DNA from: Rhodothermales bacterium
GTDB taxonomy: Bacteria; Bacteroidota; Rhodothermia; Rhodothermales; JAHQVL01
Assembly (NCBI GenBank): GCA_041391505.1
Contig: JAWKNW010000006.1
Span: forward strand, 186,001-250,000
Length of the DNA stretch: 64,000 nt
Reading direction: 5' to 3'
Shown: positions 45,656-54,883 of the stretch, one piece after another
Position numbering within the stretch: the first letter of the stretch is position 1
Layout: each line of letters starts with the position of its first letter
Made by a program: the position numbers and the translations under genes
Notes under the pieces: generated by a model
The model's database searches: none
What the model was told of the DNA's origin: nothing
What the model saw: only the letters and a program-made list of their open reading frames with translations

Positions 45656-45740
45656 CGCTACATCGAGCAGGACGCCGCCCGGCGTATCCGGGCTGTGCCG
45701 ACCGCACGAAAATGATGCACACACCACCCGGTATAACCCG

Positions 45741-46793
45741 ATGACCCGGTCCGCCTACGATTTCGAACCTGCCGGCACCGTCCCGCCGCTCCGCTGGGGA
45801 GGGGACCGCGTCGCGCTGCTCGACCAGACCCGGCTGCCGGCCGAGGAAGTCTGGCTCGACCTCCGTACCCCGGAGGAGATGGCCGAGGCGATCCGGATGC
45901 TGCGCGTCCGCGGCGCGCCGGCGATCGGCATCGCGGCCGCCTACGGAGTGGTGCTGGGCGCCGGGGAGCCGGCCGCGGCCATCGCGCTGCTGCGCACGAC
46001 GCGGCCGACGGCGGTGAACCTGTTCTGGGCGCTCGACCGGATGGCCGCCGTGGTGGCGCGGCACGCCGGCGACGAGGCGGATGCGCTCCGCGGGGCGCTG
46101 CTGGCCGAGGCCCTGGCCATCCATGCGGAGGACCTCGACGCGGGCCGGCGACTCGGCGAATTCGGGCTCACGCTGTTTCGCGACGGCATGCGGGTGATGA
46201 CGCACTGCCACGCCGGCGGCGTCGCGACGTCCGGTTACGGGACGGCGCTGGCGCCGCTGCTGATGTCGCGCTCGGCCGGCGTGCGGCTGACGGCCGTCGT
46301 CAATGAAACGAGGCCGTTATTGCAAGGGAGCCGCATCACGGCGTGGGAGCTGCAGCGAGCCGGCGTGCCGGTGACGCTCATCACCGACTCGATGGCCGCC
46401 CACGCCATGCGGCGGGGGATGGTCGACGCCGTGATCGTCGGGGCGGACCGCATCGCGGCGAACGGCGATACGGCGAACAAGATCGGCACCTACGCGCTCG
46501 CCGTGCTGGCTCGGGCGCACGATCTCCCGTTTTATGTCTCCGCGCCGCGTTCGACGATCGATCCCGTGACGGGGGACGGGGGAATGATTCCGATCGAGGA
46601 GCGGTCCAAGGAAGAAATAACCCGCGGCTTTGGCCGGCAGACGGCGCCCGACGGGATCGGGGTGTTCAATCCGGCGTTCGATGTGACGCCGGCGTCGCTG
46701 ATTGCCGCCATCGTCACCGAAGTGGGCATCTTGCGGCCCCCGTTCGGGCCGGCGATCGCCGAAATCCTGGCCGAAGGGGCTGTAAGGCACTAA
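45741..46793 (+). CDS. mtnA: Methylthioribose-1-phosphate isomerase
   Basis: This 350-residue member of the eIF2B-related family is the first isomerising step of methionine salvage. It has RVRGAPAIGIAAAYG, the catalytic Cys in MTHCHAGGVATSGYG, and the catalytic Asp in VIVGADRIAANGDTANKIGTY; the C-terminus has APRSTID. The motif around the Cys reads HCHAGG where HCNAG is usual. The rest of the salvage pathway is not in the window, and a ribose-1-phosphate isomerase paralogue is an alternative, but the length and motifs favour MtnA. Confidence 0.9.
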   Translation: MTRSAYDFEPAGTVPPLRWGGDRVALLDQTRLPAEEVWLDLRTPEEMAEAIRMLRVRGAPAIGIAAAYGVVLGAGEPAAAIALLRTTRPTAVNLFWALDRMAAVVARHAGDEADALRGALLAEALAIHAEDLDAGRRLGEFGLTLFRDGMRVMTHCHAGGVATSGYGTALAPLLMSRSAGVRLTAVVNETRPLLQGSRITAWELQRAGVPVTLITDSMAAHAMRRGMVDAVIVGADRIAANGDTANKIGTYALAVLARAHDLPFYVSAPRSTIDPVTGDGGMIPIEERSKEEITRGFGRQTAPDGIGVFNPAFDVTPASLIAAIVTEVGILRPPFGPAIAEILAEGAVRH

Positions 46794-46893
46794 ATGCCGC
46801 CCCGTGGCGTTTTATCCGCACATCGGTCGACGACGGCGCGGGATGCCCCGGCCGCCCGCCTTCGAGCCGCTCGAACGACAGCGTGCACGGTTT

Positions 46894-46922
46894 TTGCCAT
46901 TATGAACCGAAAGCGCTACACT
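46894..46922 (+). promoter_or_regulatory. Sigma70-like promoter ahead of the TonB-family gene
   Basis: TTGCCA (46894-46899), a 17-bp spacer and TACACT (46917-46922) point towards the gene starting at 46972. The predicted transcription start, near 46929, gives a leader of about 40 nt. It is in the 178-bp gap after mtnA, which otherwise shows nothing notable. Confidence 0.5.
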
Positions 46923-46971
46923 ACACCCGGTGCCTCGGCGCACCGGTTGACACCGAACTTCCTGAATCCGC

Positions 46972-47730
46972 ATGAAACAGAATGACTGGTTCGGCCTGCT
47001 CGCGAGCCTGGGCCTGCACCTCATCCTGCTGATCCTGTTTTATTTTGTCCGGACCGATCCCATCGTTCCGGAGCAGCTGGGTTTTATCCAGGTGGAGTTC
47101 GGTTCGTTTTCGGAAGGGCGGCCCGTGCAGAAAACGCCGCAGCCCGTGCCGGCGCAGAAGCAGCCGACGCCCGAACCCGAACAGCAAATCGAGGAACGCC
47201 CCGCGCCCAGCGACCCCGAGGTATCCAAGCCGGTAGACCTCCCCGATCAAGCGCAGCCCATCGTCGACGAACAGACAGTTTCGGCGCCGGAGACCGAGGT
47301 CGAGGCCATCAAACCGGAAGATCCGAAGGACGACAAGAAGATTGAGGAGGAGGAGAAGCCACAGCCGAAGCCCCTGCGACCGCTCGGTAGCGGATCGGTG
47401 GACGGCAACGCCGGCGCCGATTCCGGCGACGACGGCGAGGGCACCGAGGAAGACAAGGCCGCACCGTACCAGATCGAAGGCCTGAACCGCACGCCGCTCG
47501 TCACGGCCCTGCCCCAGTATGTCGAAAAGGTCAATGTCACGATCCGCATCCGGATCACCGTGAGCCCCAATGGCGAGATCATCCGCCGGGTGCCGCTGCT
47601 CAAGGGCAACCCGCGTCTGGAGCAATCGGCCATGGAGGCGCTGACGCGCTGGCGTTTTAACCCGCTGCCGGCGAATGTCCCCCAGGAAAATCAGGTCGGG
47701 GTCATCACGTTCCAGTTCCGGCTCGAATAG
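46972..47730 (+). CDS. TonB-family energy transducer
   Basis: This 252-residue protein has one N-terminal membrane helix (residues about 8-26), a Pro/Glu/Gln-rich periplasmic linker (50-160), and a C-terminal TonB domain (about 165-252) with VNVTIRIRITVSPNGEIIRRVPLL, LEQSAMEALTRWRFNPLP and VGVITFQFRLE. It should carry proton-motive force from ExbBD to TonB-dependent outer membrane receptors, or be a TonB-like protein of the periplasm. No exbB/exbD is adjacent. It has its own predicted promoter. A TonB-dependent receptor is encoded 3.8 kb downstream, but linkage in function is only a guess. Confidence 0.88.
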   Translation: MKQNDWFGLLASLGLHLILLILFYFVRTDPIVPEQLGFIQVEFGSFSEGRPVQKTPQPVPAQKQPTPEPEQQIEERPAPSDPEVSKPVDLPDQAQPIVDEQTVSAPETEVEAIKPEDPKDDKKIEEEEKPQPKPLRPLGSGSVDGNAGADSGDDGEGTEEDKAAPYQIEGLNRTPLVTALPQYVEKVNVTIRIRITVSPNGEIIRRVPLLKGNPRLEQSAMEALTRWRFNPLPANVPQENQVGVITFQFRLE

Positions 47731-47782
47731 CCGGCTGCTGGGATCACCTTTCTGGTCGTACGAAGCCGAGCCCTGATGTCTC

Positions 47783-49210
47783 GTGACGCGCAAGGCTGAA
47801 TTCATCGCACTCCTGCTCGCCGACGCCACCGCGGTGTGTCTCGCGTCGGCGTTCTACTACCTCGCGCGTTTTCAGTGGGGGTGGTTTGATGTCCCGCAGG
47901 TCTACCCCGAACCCATCCCCGTCGTCGTCGCCCTGGCGGCGTACTGGCTGCTCGTTTTCTTCTTTTTCGGGATGTACCGGGAGCGGTACGCCTCCAGCCG
48001 GTTCGACGAACTCGTCTCGTTGATGAAGGTCGTGTCGGTCGGGATCCTGGTGCTCGTTTTCGCCATCTTTATCGATATCCTCCAGCCCGGATCGACGCGC
48101 GCGCTCATCTTCTATTACTGGCTCGACGTCTTTCTGCTGGTGGCGCTCGGGCGGACGCTGGTCCGCACCGTCCAGAAGGTGCTCATCCTCAGCGGCTACG
48201 GCACGCACAAGGCGCTGATCGTGGGCTGGAGCGATCGGGTCGAGCAGTTGCATGAGGATATCGCGCGGTACCCGGCCGCCGGCCTCAACGTCGTCGGGGC
48301 GCTCCGGATCGGCCAGCGCGAAAACCGGCTTCACCGCGCGCTCGCGGGCCACGGTCAGGAGGAGGACGACGAACCGGTGGTCGAAAGCTTCCAGGACATC
48401 GAAATGCTGCCCGACCTCATCGACGAACTCGACGTGCAGGACGTCCTCATCGCCATCGGGGCCGACGATCAGCAATCCCTCGTCGAGGTGCTCCGCCTCT
48501 GCGACGGCAAGCCGGTATCCCTCAAGCTCGTCCCGGATTTTTATTCCGTCCTCGGCGGCATGGCGCGGACGGAGCATTTGTACGGGCTGCCGCTCATCGA
48601 AGTGCTCCCGGAGCCGATGCAGCCCTGGGAGGAGAGCACCAAGCGCATCATCGATGTCGTGGTGTCGCTCCTGGTCCTCGTGCTGGGGCTTCCGTTCTGG
48701 GTTCTGCTTATCGCCCTGATTCGCCTTACCTCCAAGGGGCCGGCGATTTACCGGCAGCAGCGCGTCGGGCTCCACGGGCGCGTGTTCACGATGTACAAGT
48801 TCCGGACGATGCGCCGGGACGCCGAAGCCGCCACCGGACCCGTCTGGGCGAGCGAAGACGATCCCCGGTACACGCCGCTCGGCCGCTGGCTCCGCAAGAC
48901 GCGGCTCGATGAGGTCCCGCAGTTTTTTAATGTGCTCAAGGGCGAGATGAGCCTGGTGGGCCCCCGCCCCGAGCGTCCGTATTTTGTGGATCGGCTCTCG
49001 CACGAGATCCCGCTCTACAACCGGCGCTCCCGCGTCAAGCCAGGCATCACCGGCTGGGCGCAGGTCATCTGGCGGTACGACGCGAGCCTGTCCGATGTGA
49101 AACAGAAGGTCAAGTACGATCTTTTCTACATCGCCAACATGAGCCTCCGGATGGACTTCAAGATCCTCTTCATGACGATCAAAACGGCGTTCCTGGGTAA
49201 AGGACGGTGA
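47783..49210 (+). CDS. Polyprenyl glycosylphosphotransferase (WbaP/EPS initiating type)
   Basis: The product has 475 residues from a GTG start (47783); the nearby ATG is out of frame. Four N-terminal membrane helices (residues 8-115) and a nucleotide-binding-like middle domain (KALIVGWSDRVEQL) precede the phosphoglycosyltransferase module: a membrane entry at about 290, GPAIYRQQRVGLHGRVFTMYKFRTM, the Asp-Glu pair in TRLDEVPQFFNVLKGEMSLVGPRPE and VKPGITGWAQV. It starts exopolysaccharide or O-antigen synthesis by moving a sugar phosphate onto undecaprenyl phosphate. No glycan cluster follows, so it may work with distant genes or with the GtrB-like protein upstream. Confidence 0.92.
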   Translation: MTRKAEFIALLLADATAVCLASAFYYLARFQWGWFDVPQVYPEPIPVVVALAAYWLLVFFFFGMYRERYASSRFDELVSLMKVVSVGILVLVFAIFIDILQPGSTRALIFYYWLDVFLLVALGRTLVRTVQKVLILSGYGTHKALIVGWSDRVEQLHEDIARYPAAGLNVVGALRIGQRENRLHRALAGHGQEEDDEPVVESFQDIEMLPDLIDELDVQDVLIAIGADDQQSLVEVLRLCDGKPVSLKLVPDFYSVLGGMARTEHLYGLPLIEVLPEPMQPWEESTKRIIDVVVSLLVLVLGLPFWVLLIALIRLTSKGPAIYRQQRVGLHGRVFTMYKFRTMRRDAEAATGPVWASEDDPRYTPLGRWLRKTRLDEVPQFFNVLKGEMSLVGPRPERPYFVDRLSHEIPLYNRRSRVKPGITGWAQVIWRYDASLSDVKQKVKYDLFYIANMSLRMDFKILFMTIKTAFLGKGR

Positions 49211-49388
49211 GGAAGCGCGCCTTGTTGGTACATCGCACCGTTTGCATCCCGCTAGGTTTATGCTGACGTGCGAAACGTGGCTCAAGCGAGGCGGAACGCG
49301 TCAAGGCTGTGGCGTTTGATAGGTGTGGGCGAGCAGGCGCGGGTTCGATTCAGGTCCTGCGCATCCGAATCCAGAGGGGAGAAGGTTC

Positions 49389-49433
49389 ATGAATGAGCAG
49401 ACACAAACGGCGCGAAGCGTGAGGTCGCGTTAA
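49389..49433 (+). CDS. Short upstream ORF (14 codons) before the 2-oxoacid dehydrogenase gene
   Basis: An ATG at 49389 with a strong purine-rich ribosome-binding site (GAGGGGAGAAGG about six bases ahead) opens the frame MNEQTQTARSVRSR, which stops two bases before the ATG of the E1 gene. The E1 gene itself has no comparable site, so ribosomes finishing this frame may re-initiate on it. The remainder of the 49211-49388 gap shows no gene. Confidence 0.35.
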   Translation: MNEQTQTARSVRSR

Positions 49434-49435
49434 CT

Positions 49436-51427
49436 ATGCAAGCGGATGAGATCGAAAAGGCCCGGAGCGTCGAAGATGCCCGCGCGCAGTATCGGGCGTT
49501 GTTGCTTCCTCGGGTGATCGAGGAAAAGATGCTTCGGCTGATTCGTCAGGGCCGGCTGTCCAAGTGGTTCAGCGGATACGGCCAGGAAGCGATCGCCGTC
49601 GGTTGTACGCTCGCGCTGGAGGAGCGGGATTACATCCTGCCGATGCATCGCAACCTCGGGGTCTGGACGACGCGCGGGCTCCCGCTGGAATCGCTGTTCT
49701 GCCAGCTCATGGGCAAGGCCGGCGGCTACACGCAGGGGCGCGACCGCACGTTTCATTTCGGCGTACCGGAAAAAAGACTGGTGGGGATGATCTCTCATCT
49801 CGCCGCGATGCTTCCGGTGGCCTGCGGTCTCGGCCTGGCGAGCCAGCTCGCGGCCGAGGAATACGTGGCGCTGGCCTTCATCGGGGAAGGCGCGTCGCGC
49901 GAGGGCGACTTTCACGAGGCCGTGAACCTGGCGTCGGTGTGGAAGCTGCCGGTCATCTTCGTCGTCGAGAACAACCAGTACGGCCTGTCCACGCCCACCG
50001 CCGACGTCATGGCCGGCAAGGACTTCGCCTCCGCGGCGGCCGGCTACGGCCTGCCGGGCATCGTGGTGGACGGCAACGACCTGCCGGCCGTGATGAGCCA
50101 GGTGGGGCAGGCGGCGGAGCGCGGACGCGCCGGCGAGGGGCCGACGCTCCTCGAGATGGTCACCTTCCGCATGCGCGGCCATGAGGAGGCATCCGGCACC
50201 AAATACGTGCCGCCCGAACTCATGACGCACTGGGCCAAGAAGGATCCCGTCGCGCGCTTCGAGCGCCGGCTGCTCAGGGCCAGGCAGCTGACGAAGGACG
50301 AGATGGCGGCGATCCGCAAGGAACTGGAAACGCGTGTTGAAGCCGCCGCCGAGTTCGCGCTGGCGCAGCCCGAGCAGGTGAGCGCCGTGGAGCGCGAAGT
50401 GGGCGATGTGTACGCGCCGGCGCCTCCCGTACCCGCAGCCGCCGGGGGAGCGCAGGAGACGCTGCGTTTTGTCGACGCCGTGCGGCGAGGCCTGTGGGAA
50501 GCCATGGAGGCCGACGATCGCCTGGTGCTGATGGGGCAGGACATCGCCGAATACGGCGGCGTGTTCAAGGTGACGGAGGGGTTCGTCGAGCGGTTCGGCA
50601 AGGCGCGCGTGCGCAACACCCCGATCATCGAGAGCGGCGCGATCGGAGCCGCGCTGGGGCTCTCGCTGGCCGGCTACCGCCCGGTGGTGGAGATGCAGTA
50701 CGCCGACTTCATCAGCTGCGGCTTCAACCAGATCGTCAACAACCTGGCGACGACGCACTACCGGTGGGGCGCCCCGGTCCCCGTCACGATCCGCGCGCCG
50801 TTTGGCGGCGGCATCGGCGCCGGCCCGTTTCATTCGCAGTCGCTCGAAGCCTGGTTCACCCACGTTCCGGGGCTGAAGGTCGTGATTCCGGCGACGCCGG
50901 CGGATGCCCGGGGTTTGTTGCGGTCGGCCATCGACGACCCCAATCCGGTGCTGTACCTCGAGCATAAATTGCTCTATCGCTCGCTCAAGGCGGAGATGCC
51001 GGCGGAGCCGCACTGGGAGCCGCTGGGGAAGGCGCGCATCGCGCGTGAAGGCCGCGACGCCACCATCGTGACGTACGGCGTGGGTGTGCACTGGGCCCTG
51101 GAAGCGGCGTCCGCGGCCGAGCGGAACGGCCATGCCATCGAGGTGATCGATCTGCGGACGCTCGTGCCGTGGGACCGGGAGACGGTGCTGGCCTCCGTGC
51201 GCAAAACGAATCGCGTGCTGGTGCTCCACGAGGCCGGCCTGACCGGCGGGTTCGGGGGCGAACTCTGCGCCACCATCGCCCAGGAAGCCTTCACCTTCCT
51301 CGACGCCCCGCCGATGCGCGTCGGATCGCTCGACACGCCGATTCCGTTCTCAACCCAGCTCGAAAAAGAGCTGTACAGCGCGAAAGCCAGACTGCCGGAG
51401 GCCCTGGATCTTCTGCTGCGATTCTGA
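49436..51427 (+). CDS. Fused 2-oxoacid dehydrogenase E1 (alpha + beta), branched-chain type
   Basis: This 663-residue protein joins E1 alpha (residues 1-330) and E1 beta (about 345-663) in one chain. The alpha part has the thiamine-diphosphate motif IGEGASREGDFHEAVNLAS ... VENNQYG (GEG where GDG is usual), and the beta part has GQDIAEYGGVFKVTEGF, TPIIESGAIGAALGL and LHEAGLTGGFGGELCA. It catalyses decarboxylation of branched 2-oxoacids or pyruvate-like substrates and needs E2/E3 partners that are not in the window. Its start is two bases after the short ORF. Fusions of this kind are known in Bacteroidota; substrate choice is not decidable. Confidence 0.9.
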   Translation: MQADEIEKARSVEDARAQYRALLLPRVIEEKMLRLIRQGRLSKWFSGYGQEAIAVGCTLALEERDYILPMHRNLGVWTTRGLPLESLFCQLMGKAGGYTQGRDRTFHFGVPEKRLVGMISHLAAMLPVACGLGLASQLAAEEYVALAFIGEGASREGDFHEAVNLASVWKLPVIFVVENNQYGLSTPTADVMAGKDFASAAAGYGLPGIVVDGNDLPAVMSQVGQAAERGRAGEGPTLLEMVTFRMRGHEEASGTKYVPPELMTHWAKKDPVARFERRLLRARQLTKDEMAAIRKELETRVEAAAEFALAQPEQVSAVEREVGDVYAPAPPVPAAAGGAQETLRFVDAVRRGLWEAMEADDRLVLMGQDIAEYGGVFKVTEGFVERFGKARVRNTPIIESGAIGAALGLSLAGYRPVVEMQYADFISCGFNQIVNNLATTHYRWGAPVPVTIRAPFGGGIGAGPFHSQSLEAWFTHVPGLKVVIPATPADARGLLRSAIDDPNPVLYLEHKLLYRSLKAEMPAEPHWEPLGKARIAREGRDATIVTYGVGVHWALEAASAAERNGHAIEVIDLRTLVPWDRETVLASVRKTNRVLVLHEAGLTGGFGGELCATIAQEAFTFLDAPPMRVGSLDTPIPFSTQLEKELYSAKARLPEALDLLLRF

Positions 51428-51559
51428 ATCGATCCGGTCTGTTTCCGCGATGCTAAGAATGTTAAAAATCCCGCTCCGGCGCGGGGCGGCAGGTCATCCA
51501 GCTACGGGTTCAGTACCTTGCCCGCGCTATTGTTTGGCTATCTGGTCTTAGCGAGGGAT

Positions 51560-53842
51560 ATGAGGCATTTCTGTGCTGTAGTATGGGTACTTGGCGCGCT
51601 GGCGCTGGTCGTCCCGTCATCCGCCCAGCAGGCCGCGCTGCGCGGTTTTGTGACGGACGGAGCCACCGGACAGGCGCTGGATCTCGTCAACGTCGTGATT
51701 GAAGGGGCCGGCGGGGCCGGCGATGGCGCGAGCACGCGGGCCGACGGACTCTATCAATTCAGCCGGCTGGAGCCCGGTGCGTACCGCATCCGCGCGTCGT
51801 TTATCGGCTATCAGCTCTTCAGCGACTCGCTGTCCCTGGCCGAGGGGCAGGTGCTCACGTTCAACATTGCGCTCCAGCCGGTAGAAACCGAGCTGGAGGA
51901 GGTCGTGGTGGAATCCGCCGGCCTGGCATCGGTGGCCGTTCCGGTCGCCGGCTTGCAGACGATCCGCGCGGCCGACATCGATCGCGTGCCGACGCCCGAC
52001 GTGTCCGGCGACCTGGCCTCGCTGCTGACGACGATTCCTGGCGTCGTGACGACCGGAGACCAGGGGGGGCAGCTGTACATCCGCGGCGGCGAGCCCTCGC
52101 AGAATATGGTGATGCTGGATGGGATGCTCGTCTACCAGCCCTTCCACATCCTGGGGTTCTACTCGGCGTTTCCGTCCGATATCGTCAACCGGGCGGACAT
52201 CTACGCCGGCGGCTTCGGCGCACGCTACGGGGGCCGTCTCTCCTCCGTAATCGACATCCGCTCGCGGGACGGCAACAACCAGTCGATCGCCGGCTCCGCC
52301 GCGGTCTCGCCGTTTATGGGGGCGCTGCAACTCGAAGGGCCGTTGCTGCCCGGGAAGGTGTCGCTGCTCGCGTCCTATCGGCGGTCGCTCCTCGACGAGA
52401 TTGCCGGCCAGTATGTGAACGATGAGCTTCCGTTCGCTTTCGACGACCTCTTCGTAAAATTCCATGCGAAGGTCACGCCCACCAGCAATTTTTCGGCGAC
52501 CTACCTCAAGACGACCGATGCCGGCACGCTCGAACAGGCGGGTGGCGAGCTGGCCCCCGACGAGGTCACCTGGAATAACGAGGTGCTCGGCGGGCGCTAC
52601 GTCTTCCTGCCGCGCAACGTCCCGGTAGCCGCTGAGCTGCGCATCTCCCATTCGCGGCTCGAAAACGGCATCGGGCCGGCGGATGCGCCCGTGCGGAAGT
52701 CGTCGATCGAGGACACGCACATCATCCTTTCGGCCAGCTTTGTCGGGGCGCAGCTGAACGCCGACGCGGGCATGGATTTGCGCACGATCTCGCTCGACAG
52801 CGAGCTGGGCGGCCTCTATCAGAACGTCGAGTTCAGCAATGCGCGGCTCGGCAACTGGGGTAACTACCTGGATCTGGACATCAAACTCGGCGCGTACGCC
52901 CGCCTGCAGCCCAGCCTGCGCGCCCAGTTCTACAAGGTTCGATTCCAGCCCTACCTGGAGCCGCGGCTGCGGTTTGTGTGGGAGCGGGGGGGCCATCAGC
53001 TTTCGGCGGCCACCGGCATCCATCACCAGGAGATCGTGGGGCTGACCGACCGGCGCGATGCTGCCAACGTGTTCACGGCGTGGACCAGCATCCCGTCGGA
53101 AGACGCGCGCGCCGCCAGCGTCGACGCCGGCCGCATCCAGAATGCCCTCCATGCCATCGTCGGGTACAGCGTCGACACCCGGCGCGGCGTTCGCCTCTCC
53201 GCGGAGGGGTTCTACAAACGCATGGGCAACCTCCTCGTGGCGGAGTGGACGGCCTATCCCCGGTTCACGACGCGCATGCAGCCTGCCTCGGGCCGCTCCG
53301 CCGGCTTCGATCTCCGGCTGGATGCGCAGAAGGGCCCGGTTTACGTCCAGGTCAACTACGGCTATTCGGCGACGCGGTACGAGGCCGAACAGGCGAGCCT
53401 GAAAGTCTGGTATGGCACGGAAACGCTCTCGTTCAGGCCGCCGCACGATCGGCGGCATCAGCTGAACCTGCTGGCGGGGGCCGATCTGGCCGGCTTCGAC
53501 CTCAGCGTGCACTGGACGTACGGGGCCGGCCTGCCGTACAGCCGCGCCATCGGCTTCGACGGGTTTGCGCTGATCGACGACATCCGCAACGTCGGTCAGA
53601 TTCCGACATCCCGCCGCGTGATCTACGAGAGGCCGTACAACGCGGAACTGCCGAGTTATCACCGGCTCGACGTCAGCCTCGAACGAACGCTTACGCTGGG
53701 CAAGACCCGGCTGACGGCGCAGGCCAGCGCGCTGAACCTGTACAACCGCGCGAATATCTTCTATCTGGATGTATTCACGCTCCAGCGCGTCGATCAACTG
53801 CCGTTTATCCCATCCATCGGACTCAAGGTGGCCTTCCAATGA
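51560..53842 (+). CDS. TonB-dependent outer membrane receptor with CarboxypepD-reg domain
   Basis: The product has 760 residues from ATG 51560, giving the signal peptide MRHFCAVVWVLGALALVVPSSAQ; an in-frame ATG at 51518 adds 14 residues. Residues about 25-105 are a carboxypeptidase-regulatory-like domain (LRGFVTDGATGQALDLVNVVIEG), followed by a plug domain (LASLLTTIPGVVTTGDQGGQLYIRGGEPSQNMVMLDGM) and a 22-strand barrel ending with the aromatic residue in LKVAFQ. It is smaller than SusC receptors and resembles those paired with DUF4249-type lipoproteins. The downstream lipoprotein gene overlaps its stop (ATGA), so the two are translated together. The ligand is unknown. Confidence 0.92.
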   Translation: MRHFCAVVWVLGALALVVPSSAQQAALRGFVTDGATGQALDLVNVVIEGAGGAGDGASTRADGLYQFSRLEPGAYRIRASFIGYQLFSDSLSLAEGQVLTFNIALQPVETELEEVVVESAGLASVAVPVAGLQTIRAADIDRVPTPDVSGDLASLLTTIPGVVTTGDQGGQLYIRGGEPSQNMVMLDGMLVYQPFHILGFYSAFPSDIVNRADIYAGGFGARYGGRLSSVIDIRSRDGNNQSIAGSAAVSPFMGALQLEGPLLPGKVSLLASYRRSLLDEIAGQYVNDELPFAFDDLFVKFHAKVTPTSNFSATYLKTTDAGTLEQAGGELAPDEVTWNNEVLGGRYVFLPRNVPVAAELRISHSRLENGIGPADAPVRKSSIEDTHIILSASFVGAQLNADAGMDLRTISLDSELGGLYQNVEFSNARLGNWGNYLDLDIKLGAYARLQPSLRAQFYKVRFQPYLEPRLRFVWERGGHQLSAATGIHHQEIVGLTDRRDAANVFTAWTSIPSEDARAASVDAGRIQNALHAIVGYSVDTRRGVRLSAEGFYKRMGNLLVAEWTAYPRFTTRMQPASGRSAGFDLRLDAQKGPVYVQVNYGYSATRYEAEQASLKVWYGTETLSFRPPHDRRHQLNLLAGADLAGFDLSVHWTYGAGLPYSRAIGFDGFALIDDIRNVGQIPTSRRVIYERPYNAELPSYHRLDVSLERTLTLGKTRLTAQASALNLYNRANIFYLDVFTLQRVDQLPFIPSIGLKVAFQ

Positions 53843-54753
53843 TGCGCTCGAACAGACGCCGAGTATCCGGAATCGCGCTGGCGGCGATCGGCCTGGCGGC
53901 ATGGACCGCCGGCTGCGACTCCGACGTATCGCCCATCCTCGGCACGGAGCAGCCGTTCACACTCTTCGGCGTCGTGTCGCCCCAACTCGACACGCAGCGC
54001 GTGCTGGTTTTCCCGATTCAGGATCGGCTCCAGCAGCTCTCCGGCGAAGCCCTGGATGCGCGTTTTGTGTGGACCGACACCGAGACGGGCATCGAATCGG
54101 CCTGGCAGGATTCCATCGTTCCGCAGGCGGACGGGACCGTCGTGCACCTGTACTGGGTCGCCGGCGCGGCCGCATATGGGCGCACGTATGACGTGCGGGT
54201 CGCAACCCCCGCCGGCGATGCCGAAACGCAGGTCACGGTCAACGTCCCGCCGACAAACGTCGTCGAGATCGGGGAGCCGAGCGGGATATCGGGCGTGATC
54301 GTTCCGGTGCTCGTCCGGGGCGACCTGCCCAACCTGCTCAAAATCGAACTCGAATACGGATTCGACTACACCCAGACGACCGTCGGGGAGAAGCTGGAGT
54401 CGCTGATCCTCCCGTACGACGAGCAGGCGAGCCGCACGGCCGACGGCTGGTTGATCCAGGTCAATCTGGTGCGGGACTACCGGACCATCCTCGATTACAT
54501 CCGGTCCCAGCGCTCCATGGATCTGGCGAAAGGGGTCCAGCTGCGCGGGATACAGCTCCGCTTCCTCGTCGCCAACGCCGAATGGAATCCGCCCGACGGG
54601 GTGTTCGACCCCGAAGTCCTCGTCCAGCCCGGTACGATGTCGAACGTGAACAACGGATTTGGTTTTATCGGCGCCGGCTACCGCACGGTCCAGAACTGGC
54701 TCCCGGCGGACAGCATCGCGAACGCCGCCGGCTTCCGGCAGGGAGAGCGGTAG
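53839..54753 (+). CDS. Lipoprotein partner of the TonB receptor (DUF4249-like)
   Basis: This 304-residue protein has signal and lipobox TAGC (about residue 26). The mature chain is beta-rich: LGTEQPFTLFGVVSPQLDTQRVLVFPIQD, a fibronectin-like middle (RTYDVRVATPAGDAETQVTVNVPP) and a C-terminus with GFGFIGAGYR. The organisation fits the lipoproteins (DUF4249 and relatives) that usually follow receptors of this type; the family match is by context and general pattern, not by a decisive motif. Its start overlaps the receptor stop by four bases. A strong hairpin follows 40 bp after the stop. Confidence 0.7.
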   Translation: MMRSNRRRVSGIALAAIGLAAWTAGCDSDVSPILGTEQPFTLFGVVSPQLDTQRVLVFPIQDRLQQLSGEALDARFVWTDTETGIESAWQDSIVPQADGTVVHLYWVAGAAAYGRTYDVRVATPAGDAETQVTVNVPPTNVVEIGEPSGISGVIVPVLVRGDLPNLLKIELEYGFDYTQTTVGEKLESLILPYDEQASRTADGWLIQVNLVRDYRTILDYIRSQRSMDLAKGVQLRGIQLRFLVANAEWNPPDGVFDPEVLVQPGTMSNVNNGFGFIGAGYRTVQNWLPADSIANAAGFRQGER

Positions 54754-54793
54754 GACGCGATCCGCAGCACGTAGATAGCGGCCATTTATCTGA

Positions 54794-54837
54794 AACGACG
54801 AGGGGTCAGCACGATACCGCGCTGACCCCTCGTCGTT
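54794..54837. terminator. Perfect 17-bp hairpin between convergent genes
   Basis: Arms AACGACGAGGGGTCAGC (54794-54810) and its exact complement (54821-54837) enclose a 10-base loop. It lies between the receptor-lipoprotein pair and the convergent multihaem cytochrome gene. There is no long T tract on either side, so it may be a bidirectional terminator aided by other factors or an RNA 3'-end stabiliser. Confidence 0.75.
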
Positions 54838-54883
54838 CATTGAAGCTCAGTCCTTAAACCTGCCGTCTTCCGCCAGGCCGGGC

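Noticed and set aside
49340..49370. GGTTCGATTC, which resembles a tRNA T-loop
   Set aside because: The flanking five bases on each side do not pair as a T stem, and no acceptor, D or anticodon arm could be assembled around it.
54794..54837. Long perfect hairpin as an IS or MITE terminus
   Set aside because: There is no target duplication or transposase; its position between convergent genes is explained by transcription termination.
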